Of a stretch of DNA of 64,000 nt, positions 52,434 through 64,000 are shown in pieces (within the stretch, counting starts at the first letter, position 1; each line of letters starts with the position of its first letter). Source of the DNA: Clusia tigrina (lineage: Eukaryota; Arthropoda; Insecta; Diptera; Clusiidae); assembly GCA_920105625.2 (NCBI GenBank), contig OV050032.1, forward strand, positions 22,301,981-22,365,980, written 5' to 3'. Under the pieces are notes generated by a model. It searched no databases. It was not told the origin of the DNA and saw nothing but the letters and a program-made list of their open reading frames with translations. Position numbers and translations under genes: made by a program.

Positions 52434-53301
52434 ATTTGATGCAAACTAATACTTAGTGTGGTCACCTTTGGTATCTACGACGGCTGTAAGTCTTCTGTTC
52501 ATAGAATGAGCTAAGTTCTTGGTAACTAACTTCCCGGGGCATATTCTCCCACATATTCTGGAGAGCATTTTTTAGGTCAGTTTTGCTCTTCACATGGCGC
52601 TCGCGTAATTTTTTTGTCCATGTATGCCCACAGGTGCTCTATTGGGTTAAGGTCAGGGCTCTGGGGAGGATGTGGAAGCAAAATTTTCACATTGTATAGA
52701 AGCCATTCCCTTACAATAAGCGCCGAATGCTTTGGGTCGTTATCCTGTAGAAGTCAGTAATGGTCATAAATATTTAATTTTGCGGCTGATTGCGCTAAAT
52801 TATCTTTTCAAATTTGTAAATAGTCCATTTTATTCGTCGTCCCTTCTCCAAAAATGAGATTTTCGACGCGATTTAGGTCCATTGCTCCCCGCACCTAGAC
52901 ACTGCCACCGCCAATCTTCACCGTTTTGTTTAAATTCTCATTATTTAATCGTTCACCTTCTTTTCGCCAAACACAGCGCCGCCCATCAGACCCAAATGAA
53001 TTAAATTTACACTTAATCTGTGAAAATAACCTTGTCCCAGAAGTCTTCAGACTGATGAACGTGTTATTTCGCGTATTGCAAGCGTTTGGTAATGTTTCTT
53101 TTTGATAAGTAAGGTTCGTGGGGGATTAAAACTAGGGTCAAATGGCGTCGGAAATCTAGCCTACGTAGAAGAAAACAATGATCAAAATGAACTACTTAAA
53201 AATTTGCCTTTTCATTCTAATTGGTTTTAGCTTAAAAGCTTAAATGGGTATGGAGATATCCTATGGAAGCGTTTACCACACAACTTGTGTTTGGTTCACT
53301 A
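52084..53301 (-). mobile_element. Decayed full-length Tc1-like transposon
   Basis: Inverted ends of about 40 bp (left CAGTGAACCAAAAAAAAGTT; both arms share AAACGCTTCCATA further in) are flanked by TA at 52082-52083 and 53302-53303. The total length, 1218 bp, is near the expected size. The reverse strand carries a broken transposase: pieces such as LNPIEHLWAYMDKK-like and a TDFYRITTQS-like stretch can be read near 52560-52780, with several frameshifts and stops. A (TA)n microsatellite at 52387-52430 sits inside the element. Confidence 0.85.
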
Positions 53302-53303
53302 TA

Positions 53304-54620
53304 GCTACATAGATACTAGTGGGAGCTATAGTGCAATTATCCGCTAATATGCACAGCCCCTGTTATAAATATTCATATACGAAGATAAGACGTGTTCATT
53401 TTAACTGTTGTACATATTGTGATGTGGAGGTGTCCTTTGGCCGGGTTGGCCTATGTAGCAAAGTAGAACTACCTAACAAAACAAACTATCACTTAAACAT
53501 TTCTAAGGGTTTGAAAAAGCCTCCAGATCATATGTAGCTTAATATACATTTGTACATATGTATGTATTTACATACATACGAGTATGTATACAAGAGTTAG
53601 AGAGTTTTCAAATTTACTCAAGAGGATTCTCCTACATGTATGTTTGTATGTATGTATGAAAAGAAAATTTTGTATACTTCATACACGTACATACATACTT
53701 TTCGATGTCTTCTCCTGATTTGATTTACATACACAAATGAGATTTTCATATATACATATGGAAGAATCATATCTTGAGTAAGTTAGAAATCTCGATGCCA
53801 CTTCTTTATATTATTTATACTAAAGGGTGTAGGGTAAAAAATACCGAGTCTGAGTGCTAACATATGTGCATATAAGAGTGTATACAGACGTGCTTAAAGA
53901 TAAGAGCGACCACTTATTTCCAGGTTCAGCTTGATCCACAGTCGCAACGAGTGCGATTGTGACTCCATACACAGAGTTGCAAACGTGCGCTAACTCAGTA
54001 ACTCAATAATATACATTTAAGCACATATGTATGTAAGTACGTACATAAATATGCACATATATTTTGTATATTTTCAAAGTATTCCTCCTAGCTGTAGCAT
54101 CAATCAGGCATTTAGTATACGAACACCGGCTAAATGGGGTGGGGACGATGTGTCCATGTCCGCGTCAAGCTGTATCATCGACATCGCTTGATCTTTGGGC
54201 TGGCGTTAAATGCTTTCGCGTAGTTTGAGCTTGAAGCGAACACATTTGCTCGCCTTTACTCGTAGTTTGGGTGCTCGCTACACTTGTCGCCGGCAAATTA
54301 CTTTCGACTTTATTTGTATGAGAAATGCTATGCTTATACGGCAAAACAATACTCAGGCGCGACTTGATAATGAATTCAATTTTTTTTCTGTCCTATTTTA
54401 GTGCAATTTATTAATCACATGCGTATATATCTATGCATACATATGTGAGTATTTATTTATGTATGTACATATGTATTTATATTAATTTTAGTTTTTTATT
54501 TCGAATTGAATATTAAGAGTTTCCACCATCTCGTTTTTAATTTTGCGATAATTATTTGCAAGCATGTTTATAGCATACTAACACCCTTCCATATGGACAC
54601 ACACACCCAAACATACATTC

Positions 54621-54658
<38 letters not shown>

Positions 54659-57600
54659 CACATACATATATTGAGAATGAGTCAATTGTGCATTCCTGGT
54701 ACGAGTCTTTACATATTGAAATGTATTCGGTATGGAAACTGTTCTTTATTTGTTGACTCTTTTGTAGCCGTCATTATTGTTGTTGTTGCTGTTTTCGTAG
54801 TCTTTATCACAAACGGTTTTTGAGTGTTACTCATTCTTGCTCCAGTTCTACACCCCTCATTTTACAATTAAAATTACATTTTCTCCCAAATCCAGTTGTT
54901 AACATTCTTTACGGCTGGCGCGTCGTCCATTTCCGTTGGAACTTAGTAGGGTAGTTATTTGGAATGATCGGCAAAAAAGTTAGAATAACGCTAATATATG
55001 TTATTATACTTCAACTTTTTAGCTTATATGTATGTATGAATGTATGTACTCGTATATATGTATATTGGTCGTTTGCTGCAATAACATTTTTCAAAATAGA
55101 TACTAATATTGTAATCTTACATCTAACATAATTATGGGATGTACAACATAGTTTCCGAAGTTCAATATGTACTTTCATTTTCATTTATGTAGTATATCGG
55201 TACAACAAGTGTATGTATATATGTAGGTGTAGAATTCTGTATCTGAGTTTTAAGATGACTAGGGATTTTTATACACTGTCTATGTATAAATACCCAGACA
55301 ATTAATTGTAGGCCATTGAAATATGTGGTAGGTAGCATTCATATTTTATGTATACAAGTATGTATTTCCGTATATAGTACAACTGACGCCTTCGTATTGT
55401 TCGGACTAGCATCTTAAGCAACACTCATAATTAGCATATCATTTGGGAGTCACTAAATCGAAGTGCCCGCTTCACGTCACAGCGGAAACATCGCTTCTCT
55501 GATAGAACAAAAACATTTGCAAGAGCCTATTCTCAATTAAGTAAATACCAACATTTTTTGATTTGTTAATCTGATCCATTCATACACACTCTGAAAAAAA
55601 ATTGCCGAACAGATTCTGATTACTCACTCCGTCTCAAATAAAGATTGTGATCTCTGCAATTGATATTGTTCACCTATCTCTCTCTGCCCCTGATAAAATG
55701 GGTAAGGGCTACACCGACAATCCATAAACTTCATTCAAAGAGAATACAATGCAATGTCTTTATCTCTGTGTTTAACAAATTTCCCGTTACGTTTGTATAT
55801 GGCAGTTGGGTGGTGACAGTTTATCACACCTAGAGAGCCAACTCGCCAACATACTTACCACCAAAGGAATACCATACGAAAAGTTTCCTACTTGTCCAAT
55901 ATTTCTATATATCAACCCGATTTGTTCTAAAACAATTTTTTTTTCCAAATTTTTAACCAAATTTATTGTAGTGTCTCACGTTTAAATTTTAGATAGAAAT
56001 GCATACTCTTTTTAATAGATGCTCTTTGGTTAATGGTTACGAGAAAGCGAGAAAGGGAGAGATAGAGACACTTCCTGCTAAATATTCAGTCGACCTCTGT
56101 GGTACGGCTTACTTCCGATAATGCTTGCGAACCAACTGCTGTTATTACCCTGTTAACGCACTTTTTTTGGAACTTTGATAAGAATACTCGTAAAAACTCT
56201 TAGTCTGTAATTAAATACTGTTACCTTGGACCATTTCCACATGCATAAAAATGTACACTTTCTTATATGTATGCATACATACAACATATGTATGCATGCA
56301 TGTACATATATAAATATTAATTGCACCTAATTTCTGCGATAAATGCATTATGCCTATTTCCCCCTAACAGAGCAGTAATTAAAATGAACAGCTTCCAATA
56401 TAATTTCAACTCACTTCATACACTTCCATATGCACATGCATACACACACACTTATACATACATAAGTTAAACTAAATTTTGCCAAGTTTTCCAGCAAAGT
56501 CTATGGGAGAGACCACAACAGAGTGGCCGCACTTAATTAAATTTCCACAAAATTGCGTGTTGTTCCAAATTACAGCGAATTGTAGTCGTAGTGCGTGCAG
56601 ACACACATTTTTATGTATGTATGTACGTATGTACATACAAGTGCATAGTTAGATATAACCCCATTGGCCGCCCCCAGCACTCTTGACAGCCCCTTACGAC
56701 TGTTACCAATGAATACAACATAAATTGACACTAATAAATAAAAGTGATCGTACAGAATCCGAAAGCGAGGTTGAAAAATGCACAGCCAACAAACGAGATG
56801 GCTGCAGATGGAATCCGATTGCGCATCCGACAGATGAAAAGAGATAATTCCAATGCGCTGCAACAGACAGACCGACAGCAAGCTAATACCCAGGCTGAAG
56901 GTGGATGCCATAGTCTGCGTCAGCCAAACCAATTCAACTAGGCTACTCACTGCGAGTGAGTCAAGTGGCGGCGGCGTCGCCGACAATAGCTACAACAACT
57001 ACGGGAGTAGGTGCCTGTATTGTGTATATTTAAAAGTAACTAGTTTTTCTAATCGGTCATGTGGACTATAACAAATGCTCTACACTTGGTATGTGATAAA
57101 CTCCTTGGCTTAAGAATTGTTACGTCTCCGTGTGTTTGAGTCACAAACAATTGGAGAAATCCATTAACTGCTTTTAATAGCAAACATATCTATGGATGTG
57201 AACAGACTCATGCTGCATACCTTCAATTGCTAACTGCAGTAAATATTTTGGAGGGCATACTTTTGCCATGATATATGGCACATAAAAGTTCTGGATAAAA
57301 ATGGACGTGATTTTTGTTCATTATATACATATGTACATATCAATATATATAATTTGAAGAGAAGACGCATCTAGGTTTGAAACAGGCCATATTATTGTTG
57401 ATAGTTTCGGCATGATGTCTAATAGAAAAAGACATACTCGTATTTCCTGTATATTTTTCTCTACCAAAAACTATATAGATTTTCTCTATTATCGTCTATA
57501 TATCAAAATTCATCTCAACATCTCCTTGGGGTGGGGAAATAATATGCTCAAAAATGGGTGTGACTATTGTTTGACATAAAGTAATATTTATACAAATCTT

Positions 57601-58290
57601 TTAGACTTTTCCATCTTCTTCAATATGCCATGGTGATAATTCTCTAGACTCTTCTACGTTTCACTTGTTATGCTGATATTTCATTTGGTTCGTGAGATAT
57701 GATTATCTTCATGATAAAAGAGGTGTAAAAAAGATAATTCCACGATTTATGACAAAATCTTGAAGAACTCCCAATTTGATGTTTACTCTCATATCATATA
57801 CATATGTAAAATTTCATTCAAAAGATCTGTGGGATTTTGACATCTACTTTTTACCATAAATTAGTGCTGATCCACGGATATGGCCATATACATATAGTCG
57901 GGAAGTAATGCGGACTACACTTTATTTATCACTACGTTGCACGTCTACCGTTACAAATCGTTGCTCATATTTAATATGCACTACAAATCTGGTAGTACAT
58001 GAAAGAAAAAAAAAAACAAGTCAAATACCATGCCACAAATATTTTCATTCATAAAGCTGAAAAACAATGGGATTGAGAGAGCAGGGCCCACAAAGTTCCC
58101 CCACAATATTATATTTTCACTGATGCAGCGGGCCAACGACGCACAGTGGTTCCGATAGGCAATCTAGCTGCACAAAAGTATCTACAATTTAAGTGGGCTT
58201 TATTTTAACTTTTTACTACTTGCAAAATATAGTTATTAACTAATTTACTGTTAGTGTAAATTTAAAAAATTATTGAACTATTTTTGAATG
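53304..58290. other. G-alpha-i intron 1 or upstream DNA, simple-repeat rich
   Basis: Mostly AT-rich with many TACATATGTATG simple repeats (near 53550, 53640, 54000, 54430, 55030, 56270, 56610) and a TA run near 54628. A 138-codon reverse ORF at 56570-56986 overlaps a GC-richer patch at 56750-57000 but shows no motif. No gene supported. Confidence 0.4.
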
Positions 58291-58299
58291 TTTTTAGTC

Positions 58300-59480
58300 T
58301 CGCAAAGCAGAAAGTCTTTGAAGAAGAATTGTTTCACGTTTGGCGAACTGAGAAAGACAATTCGAAGAAAGTGTACTCTGTTTACGAATGTAGTTTGGAA
58401 ATGTTTGATTTGATAAATTTCCGAGAGAACTACTAAGAATGGGGAGTTGTATACAAAATTTAAAGAACGTTGGACGATAATAAGACGGCAATATTTCAGA
58501 ACATTTTGTTAATAAAAAATTGAATGGTAAATTAACTTTTGATATGAAAAATAACAGTTATTTCATTGCCCAGCCACATACAAATTTCAATGAATCCTCA
58601 AATACATCTCTCAAGAGAAAACTGCAATGTTTTGTAGAAACGCATTCGGTAAATGAGACTTTCTATGCAGCTGATTTGAGTTTGCGATCAGCGGATAAAC
58701 GTGATGCTGCAGAAAAAGTACGGCACGTATGCAGTTTGTCTCCAAAAGTAGCCAATAAAAGATCAATTAATTTCGATGCAACTCATAACCAAAGCTCACA
58801 ATGCTGACATATGTATATGAAACTCAACTATCACGTGCTTCTTGAGGTCGAAAAGATTTGCCACCCAGAGAATGAATCACTGATTTCTCTGCTGAGATAA
58901 GCCTTCAGTCATTGGTCGACCACATTATTCAATGTCTAGTTCCTCTTCAAATGGAAATGTTGAAACAGCCACAACTATAAATGTTATACTTCAGTGGAAA
59001 TGTGATGGCGCTTCCAATCAGCATCAGAATAAACCGATGTTTTCCATGGAAACTGAAAATGAGGTCAATGATTCATATACATATACGAGTACATATATAC
59101 GTATTGTTGTATCGCTGGCACCACTTCAGATGATAACTTATCCTGCTGGTAGGATTGATACGAATCAAAAAAGGAAAATAATATTATAGGCAAACCGCAT
59201 TACCTGCGTCTATCAGATATTGTGGCCCCCATAAAAATTACTTTAAAAGAAATATACTTCGTAACTAACAATACAACAAATTGAAGACATAAAATTGTTG
59301 ATATCCGAGCTTTCTCCAATTGTTGTAATAGAAAAAGATCATGAAAATCGAGTGTTATATACTACTATATGCCACAAAGTAGGCATAAAGTGCTGTGTCA
59401 TGCCAAACAAATAATTAAAGATTCCAGCCTTCCTGTAGGAAAGTTCTTAGAAGAGGCTCAAGAGGCCTGCAATAAAGTTT
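58300..59480 (+). pseudogene. Decayed coding sequence of unknown origin
   Basis: Several adjacent broken frames look protein-like: 58520-58807 (95 codons, with SVNETFYAADLSLRSADKRD), 58932-59189, and 59395-59480 (a KIIKDSSLPVGKFLEEAQEA-like stretch). They share one strand and direction, as expected for a dead transposon or retrogene. I cannot name the family. Confidence 0.35.
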
Positions 59481-59612
59481 ACCGAGCGTAAATCTTGTAG
59501 ATGTGATACAATGAGTGATTTAATTAATATACTATTCATTTCATCCGATCCTGTTGTAAGCAGTAATTGGGCAAAAGGCACAGAAGAACTAAAAGCGCAT
59601 GTCATGAAGGTA

Positions 59613-59705
59613 CAAAGGGGTGCCTGAGTGCTTGGAGGCCTGCTTCTTCAGCGGTCCTCCGACCTACCCCACTTCCATATGTCTTGAAATGCTACAACCA
59701 AGATG
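59613..59705 (+). repeat. LINE 3'-region fragment related to 48835-48920
   Basis: TGAGTGCTTGGAGGCCTGCT and the following 60 bp match the 48835-48920 segment at about 70-75% by eye, including TCCGACCTACCCC versus TCCGGCCCACCCC. Confidence 0.55.
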
Positions 59706-59738
59706 ACTTGTACGATTCTGTTGAGGCGTATAGTTATA

Positions 59739-60663
59739 CGAGGTGTGATCAAAAAATAACCGTTATTTTGTGATCAAAAAATAAAGTATTTATTTATTCA
59801 TCAACAACTATCTTGTCCCCTTCAAAGTAATTCCCCTCAGATATAATACACTTATGCCAGCGTTTTTTCCAATCCTCGAAACACTTCTGAAACGCTTTTT
59901 TTGGTATCGCCAACAGCTCCTGTTTCGATTTTTCTTTTATCTCCTCAATCGTAGCAAAACGCTTTCCTTTCATCGGTGTCTTCAGTTTTGGAAAGAGGAA
60001 AAAGTCAGCGGGGGCAAAGTCCGGTGAATACGGTGGTTGAGGCATGATAACGGTTTTGTTTTTGGCCAAAAACAGTTCCTGAGCGATGTCCATGCGACGT
60101 TGTTTTTGCTCCAAATTTAGCAATTTTGGAACAATCTTCGCTCCCGCACGTTTCATGCCTAAAACATCCGTAAAAATTGCTTGCATGAGCCGAACGATAT
60201 GCCAACATCATCAGCAACCTCTCCGATAGTGATTCGACGATTATCCAAAATCATTTTCTTCACTGCGTCAATGTTTTCATCGGTTGTTGACGTGCTCGGG
60301 CGACCAGGACGAGCATCGTCATTGACATCTTCTCGGCCTTCCTTAAACCGGTTATACCACAATTAAACTTGTGTTCTGCTCATAGTAATGAAATCAAATG
60401 TCCTTGCGCATTTAATTTCATTTTTTACACAAAACTGAATACAGTTTCTTTGATCCATTTTTTCGAATAGTACAAAATCGAAGAGCACACCAAAACACGA
60501 CTAACCTTTTTATCTGTCAAAAACAAACTGACGATCCAAAATGGTTGGTATTGCCAACATATATAACAGACATGTGTACCAACATAACAGAAAAAAATGC
60601 GAGCATTGAACATACGTAACTCACGAAATTTTAAAATAACGGCTATTTTTTTATCACACCTCG
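59739..60663 (-). mobile_element. Internally deleted mariner transposon
   Basis: Inverted ends of about 30 bp begin CGAGGTGTGAT and end near CCGTTATTTT, flanked by TA (59737-59738 and 60664-60665). The reverse strand encodes mariner transposase pieces: the N-terminal helix-turn-helix part (RFKEGREDVNDDARPGRPST, near 60300-60360; RRITIGEVADDVGI) and the C-terminal part with SPDFAPADFFLFPKLK and the KRWHKCIISEGNYFEGDK end. At the join, the residues normally between RRxDIAQ and the FLAKN segment, about 130 residues with the first two catalytic aspartates, are missing. A frameshift near 60180 and a stop near 60366 also break it. It can only move in trans. Confidence 0.92.
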
Positions 60664-60819
60664 TACATAAAGATATAATTTAAGATAAATAAAAAAATCT
60701 TTTCATTTCATCCGTATGTGGTTACTTATAGATATACATATTTCTTTCGGGCAGGAGACTTCTATTTCAATGCAGGGGTAATATGTGACTGACAATGCCC
60801 ATTTTTATATAAAATCCAC

Positions 60820-61085
60820 TAAAGAAGCTCATAATTGGGGACTATATCGCAAAACGTGCACTCTGTCATTTAGGAAGCCACCTCATGAAGCTAGGGCTCT
60901 CACCAATAAGTATGTGTAGATTCTGCACGGGGCCAGAAGAAACACCAGAGCACCTTCCAATGAACTGCGAAGCATTAGCTCGCAGTAGGAAGAAACATGT
61001 AGGTGATTACTGGCCCGGGAGCAGAGATATTAGAGCTATGGACCCCAACTCAGTGCTAAGTTTCTTACAACTGTTGGACTAATAG
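60820..61085 (+). mobile_element. C-terminal LINE remnant with zinc knuckle
   Basis: From 60885 the frame reads GLSPISMCRFCTGPEETPEH then MNCEALA, the Cys-rich tail after RNase H in insect LINEs. It resembles the tail at 7290-7400 ([11 protein letters not shown]) more than that at 39121-39480. The rest of the element is absent. Confidence 0.72.
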
Positions 61086-62075
61086 AATACCCTTCATAGG
61101 TACATGCAGGAGGAGTGCAATATACCAAACTGGTCGAGTTACATTTCCTCTCTTTATTTCATTCATTCATACTACAGCTTAGCAGTATTATGTGTACGAA
61201 ATTTGATCGTGATATGATGAACACTATTCGAGTTTTGTCCAGCTAGATTGTTCCTCGGAACCACTGTGCGACGCTGGATTGCTAAAATTTTAAATTGGTG
61301 CGCATGATTGCAGTGAGAAAAGAAACAACTAAAAAATAATAATTAATATTTGTCTCTACCCTGTAGAGTAAGTGCGAGCATACCACACTTGATTAGCGTA
61401 ACTATGCATATACGTATGTACATATACGTATGTATGTACATATACGTAAGTACATATACGTATGTACATAGGTGGCCCATTGCAGAGGGTGTCCAGTAGC
61501 AGCGTAAACATTGCCCACACACATTAAGAAATCAACCAGTGGGTGGTGGTGGGCAGGTCCTACTGTACTAGTTCATTTTTAGCAAATAATCAGCTTGGTC
61601 GCGATCTCCGCAAGTATTTTCTATTTTTGTATTTGAAAATCAACTTCTGGGAATGAACCAGAAGCCAGCTGATAATTAGAGACCTAATCCATTTTTCCTA
61701 AAAGGGTAAATATTATCGTATATATATATGCACATATGTAAGCATAAAAGCGACGCATGTGTACTGCTTCGCCATTTGATGTTTTTTGCGAATAAATTCT
61801 GCTGACATTGCTGATTACTCTCCCTATGGGCTGAGTTTTTGTTTATTGGATAAGTAATTCAAGTACATGCGATAAACGCGACAAATGCCAACGCCATAAA
61901 AATTGTTTATTTTCCCTAATAATCGCGGTTTATAAATGGCATTTTATTTCACCGTTTTTATAGAATACTCCCCCCTCATTGTGTAATCATAATACCGTTG
62001 CGTCCTGTTTTGTTCGGCACTTTTGTGCACACACATTTGAAAGCACACAAAACTTATTTCAATAAAATAAATATA
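61086..62075. other. Gene-free DNA left of the palindrome
   Basis: Simple repeats TACGTATGTACATA occur at 61408-61470. No gene or element otherwise recognised. Confidence 0.45.
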
Positions 62076-62347
62076 CAGTGGGTCAATAAAGAAGTCGGAC
62101 AAACAGGTAACCAAACATTAAGTATGAAAGAAAATTTGAAGGAAACAAAATATTGCTTTGGTTTATTTTTTATTTATTATGTATTTATATATACTATTAA
62201 AAACAATAACAACATAATTTAAATTAGCTTCATTTTATAAAAAAAAAATAAAAATATAATTCGTGAACAAAATTAACATCAAAAAAGAACTCGGACATTC
62301 ATACTAAATTTTAAGTATAAATAAAATTTAACAAAAAAAACTTTTAT

Positions 62348-62962
62348 TTAGTGTTTTGTTGGCAAGCCTTTGCCTTTTTTAACAGCTTTTAGCCGCTTTG
62401 GCATTGACTCTACCAATTTTCTGCAGACGGAGGGATCTATTTTAGCCCATTCTTCCATTAAAGCATTTTCCAAGTCCTTTTTGTTTTTAATGGAGTGATT
62501 TTTTAATTGAATTTCCAAGTGGGTCCATAAATGTTCAATGACATTAATGTCAGGTGATTGTGGAGGAGTTTCCAGTACTTTTGGACAGTTATACAATAAC
62601 CACAAACGCACATTTTGCGCCTTGTGTTTGGGGTCGTTATCTTGGTAGAAGTGAAAACTATTTTTTATCCCCAATTTTTCAGCACTATTAACCAAGTTTT
62701 ACTTTAAAATGGCTAGGTATTGCTTTTGGTCCATATTGCCTTCAACAAAACACAAATTTCCGGGCCCAGCTGCAGACATACAGCCCCAGACCATTACGGA
62801 ACCACCTCCGTGTTTAAAAGTTGGGCGTAAATTTTTCTCCTTCAGCTCTTCGTTTGGCTTCCTCCATACATATGATTGCCCATCTGATCTGAAAATGTTG
62901 AATTTACTCTCATCAGAGAATAAAACATGACTCCAGTACTCAAAATTTTTGTTTTCATGGCT
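62348..62962 (-). pseudogene. Tc1-like transposase, C-terminal part, left arm (longer copy)
   Basis: Read in reverse from the spacer: NFEYWSHVLFSDESKFNIF, then SDGQSYVWRKPNEELKEKN, HGGGSVMVWGCMSAAGPGN, an in-frame stop after YLAILK, then NLVNSAEKLGIKNSFHFYQD and SPDINVIEHLWTHLEIQLK to the normal end KGLPTKH. The catalytic D, D and third acidic residue are present, but the N-terminal half is lost and the TAA splits the frame. Confidence 0.9.
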
Positions 62963-63502
62963 TCAGATGGGCAATCATATGTATGGAGGAAGCCAAACGA
63001 AGAGCTGAAGGAGAAAAATTTACGCCCAACTGTTAAACACGGAGGTGGTTCCGTAATGGTCTGGGGCTGTATGTCTGCAGCTGGGCCCGGAAATTTGTGT
63101 TTTGTTGAAGGCAATATGGACCAAAAGCAATACCTAGCCATTTTAAAGTAAAACTTGGTTAATAGTGCTGAAAAATTGGGGATAAAAAATAGTTTTCACT
63201 TCTACCAAGATAACGACCCCAAACACAAGGCGCAAAATGTGCGTTTGTGGTTATTGTATAACTGTCCAAAAGTACTGGAAACTCCTCCACAATCACCTGA
63301 CATTAATGTCATTGAACATTTATGGACCCACTTGGAAATTCAATTAAAAAATCACTCCATTAAAAACAAAAAGGACTTGGAAAATGCTTTAATGGAAGAA
63401 TGGGCTAAAATAGATCCCTCCGTCTGCAGAAAATTGGTAGAGTCAATGCCAAAGCGGCTAAAAGCTGTTAAAAAAGGCAAAGGCTTGCCAACAAAACACT
63501 AA
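62963..63502 (+). pseudogene. Tc1-like transposase, C-terminal part, right arm (shorter copy)
   Basis: Mirror copy of the left-arm pseudogene, starting at SDGQSYVW. It lacks the first catalytic aspartate and carries the same in-frame TAA. One residue differs (RPTVKHGGG here, RPTFKHGGG on the left). Confidence 0.9.
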
Positions 63503-64000
63503 ATAAAAGTTTTTTTTGTTAAATTTTATTTATACTTAAAATTTAGTATGAATGTCCGAGTTCTTTTTTGATGTTAATTTTGTTCACGAATTATATTTTT
63601 ATTTTTTTTTTATAAAATGAAGCTAATTTAAATTATGTTGTTATTGTTTTTAATAGTATATATAAATACATAATAAATAAAAAATAAACCAAAGCAATAT
63701 TTTGTTTCCTTCAAATTTTCTTTCATACTTAATGTTTGGTTACCTGTTTGTCCGACTTCTTTATTGACCCACTGTACATAAATGCAGAGATATGTCTCGG
63801 CAACTTGGAATCTACCAACACATGAGATCGTGGTTTCCTCGTAGGCGTGTCCACATGTTCCCCGTGTTCTGGGTTTTGGCAGCGATCTTGTTACATAAAA
63901 ATGTCATTGTGACTTTGTTCCAACAAAATTTTGCTTCAAGTTCAGTTTAGAAACACATCCCTTAAGAAAACTACTACAATTGTCCACAAAGTGCCCACTT

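Larger units (their letters stand above)
62076..63774. mobile_element. 1.7-kb palindromic Tc1-like element (head-to-head half transposons)
   Basis: Two inverted arms, 62076-62887 and 62963-63774 (812 bp each), surround a 75-bp spacer. TA flanks both sides (62074-62075, 63775-63776). Every paired position sums to 125850, so there is no indel; the only mismatch I noticed is near 62817 / 63033 (Phe versus Val codon in the transposase). Each arm holds the C-terminal half of a Tc1 transposase plus the same terminal repeat (CAGTGGGTCAATAAAGAAGT). The second catalytic Asp (FYQDNDPKHK) and the third acidic residue (SPDINVIEHLW) are present in both. Both copies share an in-frame TAA before NLVNSAEK. 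Only the reverse-strand copy extends through the spacer to the first catalytic Asp (VLFSDESKFN). No N-terminal DNA-binding domain exists, so the unit is non-autonomous. Confidence 0.95.

Noticed and set aside
56570..56986. 138-codon reverse-strand ORF
   Set aside because: No motif, start or splice logic; the opposite strand also has open frames and the composition explains it.
62709..63141. ORFs reading MARYCFWSILPS on both strands
   Set aside because: Antisense frames of the palindromic transposase copies, duplicated by the palindrome.

Overview
This window looks like nuclear DNA of a higher (cyclorrhaphan) fly, possibly a tephritid fruit fly. Genes are split by short GT-AG introns, intergenic DNA is very AT-rich with TA and TACATATG-type microsatellites, and decayed non-LTR retrotransposons, Tc1/mariner elements and MITEs are abundant. 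The family-level placement is inference from style, not a search result.

Layout. 1-1304 (-): the N-terminal part of NDOR1, a diflavin reductase of cytosolic Fe-S assembly, running off the left edge. It is head-to-head with complete five-exon Surf1 (1559-2735, +). 3924-13572 (-): UDP-glucose 6-dehydrogenase (sugarless), five exons, with an ~8 kb first intron holding two dead LINE fragments. 13.6-19.7 kb is gene-free and repeat-rich: a PIF/Harbinger-type element, tandem repeats, a tRNA-derived SINE and a LINE tail. 19776-24087 (+): CFAP52, eleven exons, convergent with an unusual COX6A-like gene (24378-24984, -). 28171-30839 (+): secreted S28 serine peptidase, eight exons, with a SINE bounded by a 17-bp target duplication in intron 4. 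31.2-38.4 kb (-): three genes of one family I cannot name, with N-termini that look like mitochondrial presequences and a repeated ~60-residue module. A possible small membrane-protein ORF ends 8 nt upstream of the first of them. 42695-46005 (-): the last four coding exons of the G protein alpha-i subunit. No first exon (Met-Gly-Cys start) was found up to position 64000, so everything to the right appears to lie in or upstream of its very long first intron.

The right third (46-64 kb) is mostly non-coding and full of mobile DNA: LINE fragments, a (TA)n array with regular interruptions, two hAT-type MITEs (one just to the left, at 45 kb), a decayed Tc1-like element, an internally deleted mariner, and a 1.7-kb Tc1-like palindrome (62076-63774) made of two head-to-head half transposons with 812-bp arms that appear nearly identical.

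The host genes cover mitochondrial respiration (Surf1, COX6A-like, perhaps the unnamed family), Fe-S assembly, glycosaminoglycan precursor synthesis, axoneme biology, proteolysis and G-protein signalling. There is no operon-like logic beyond head-to-head and tail-to-tail pairs. The most novel items are the unnamed tandem gene family and the palindromic transposon.
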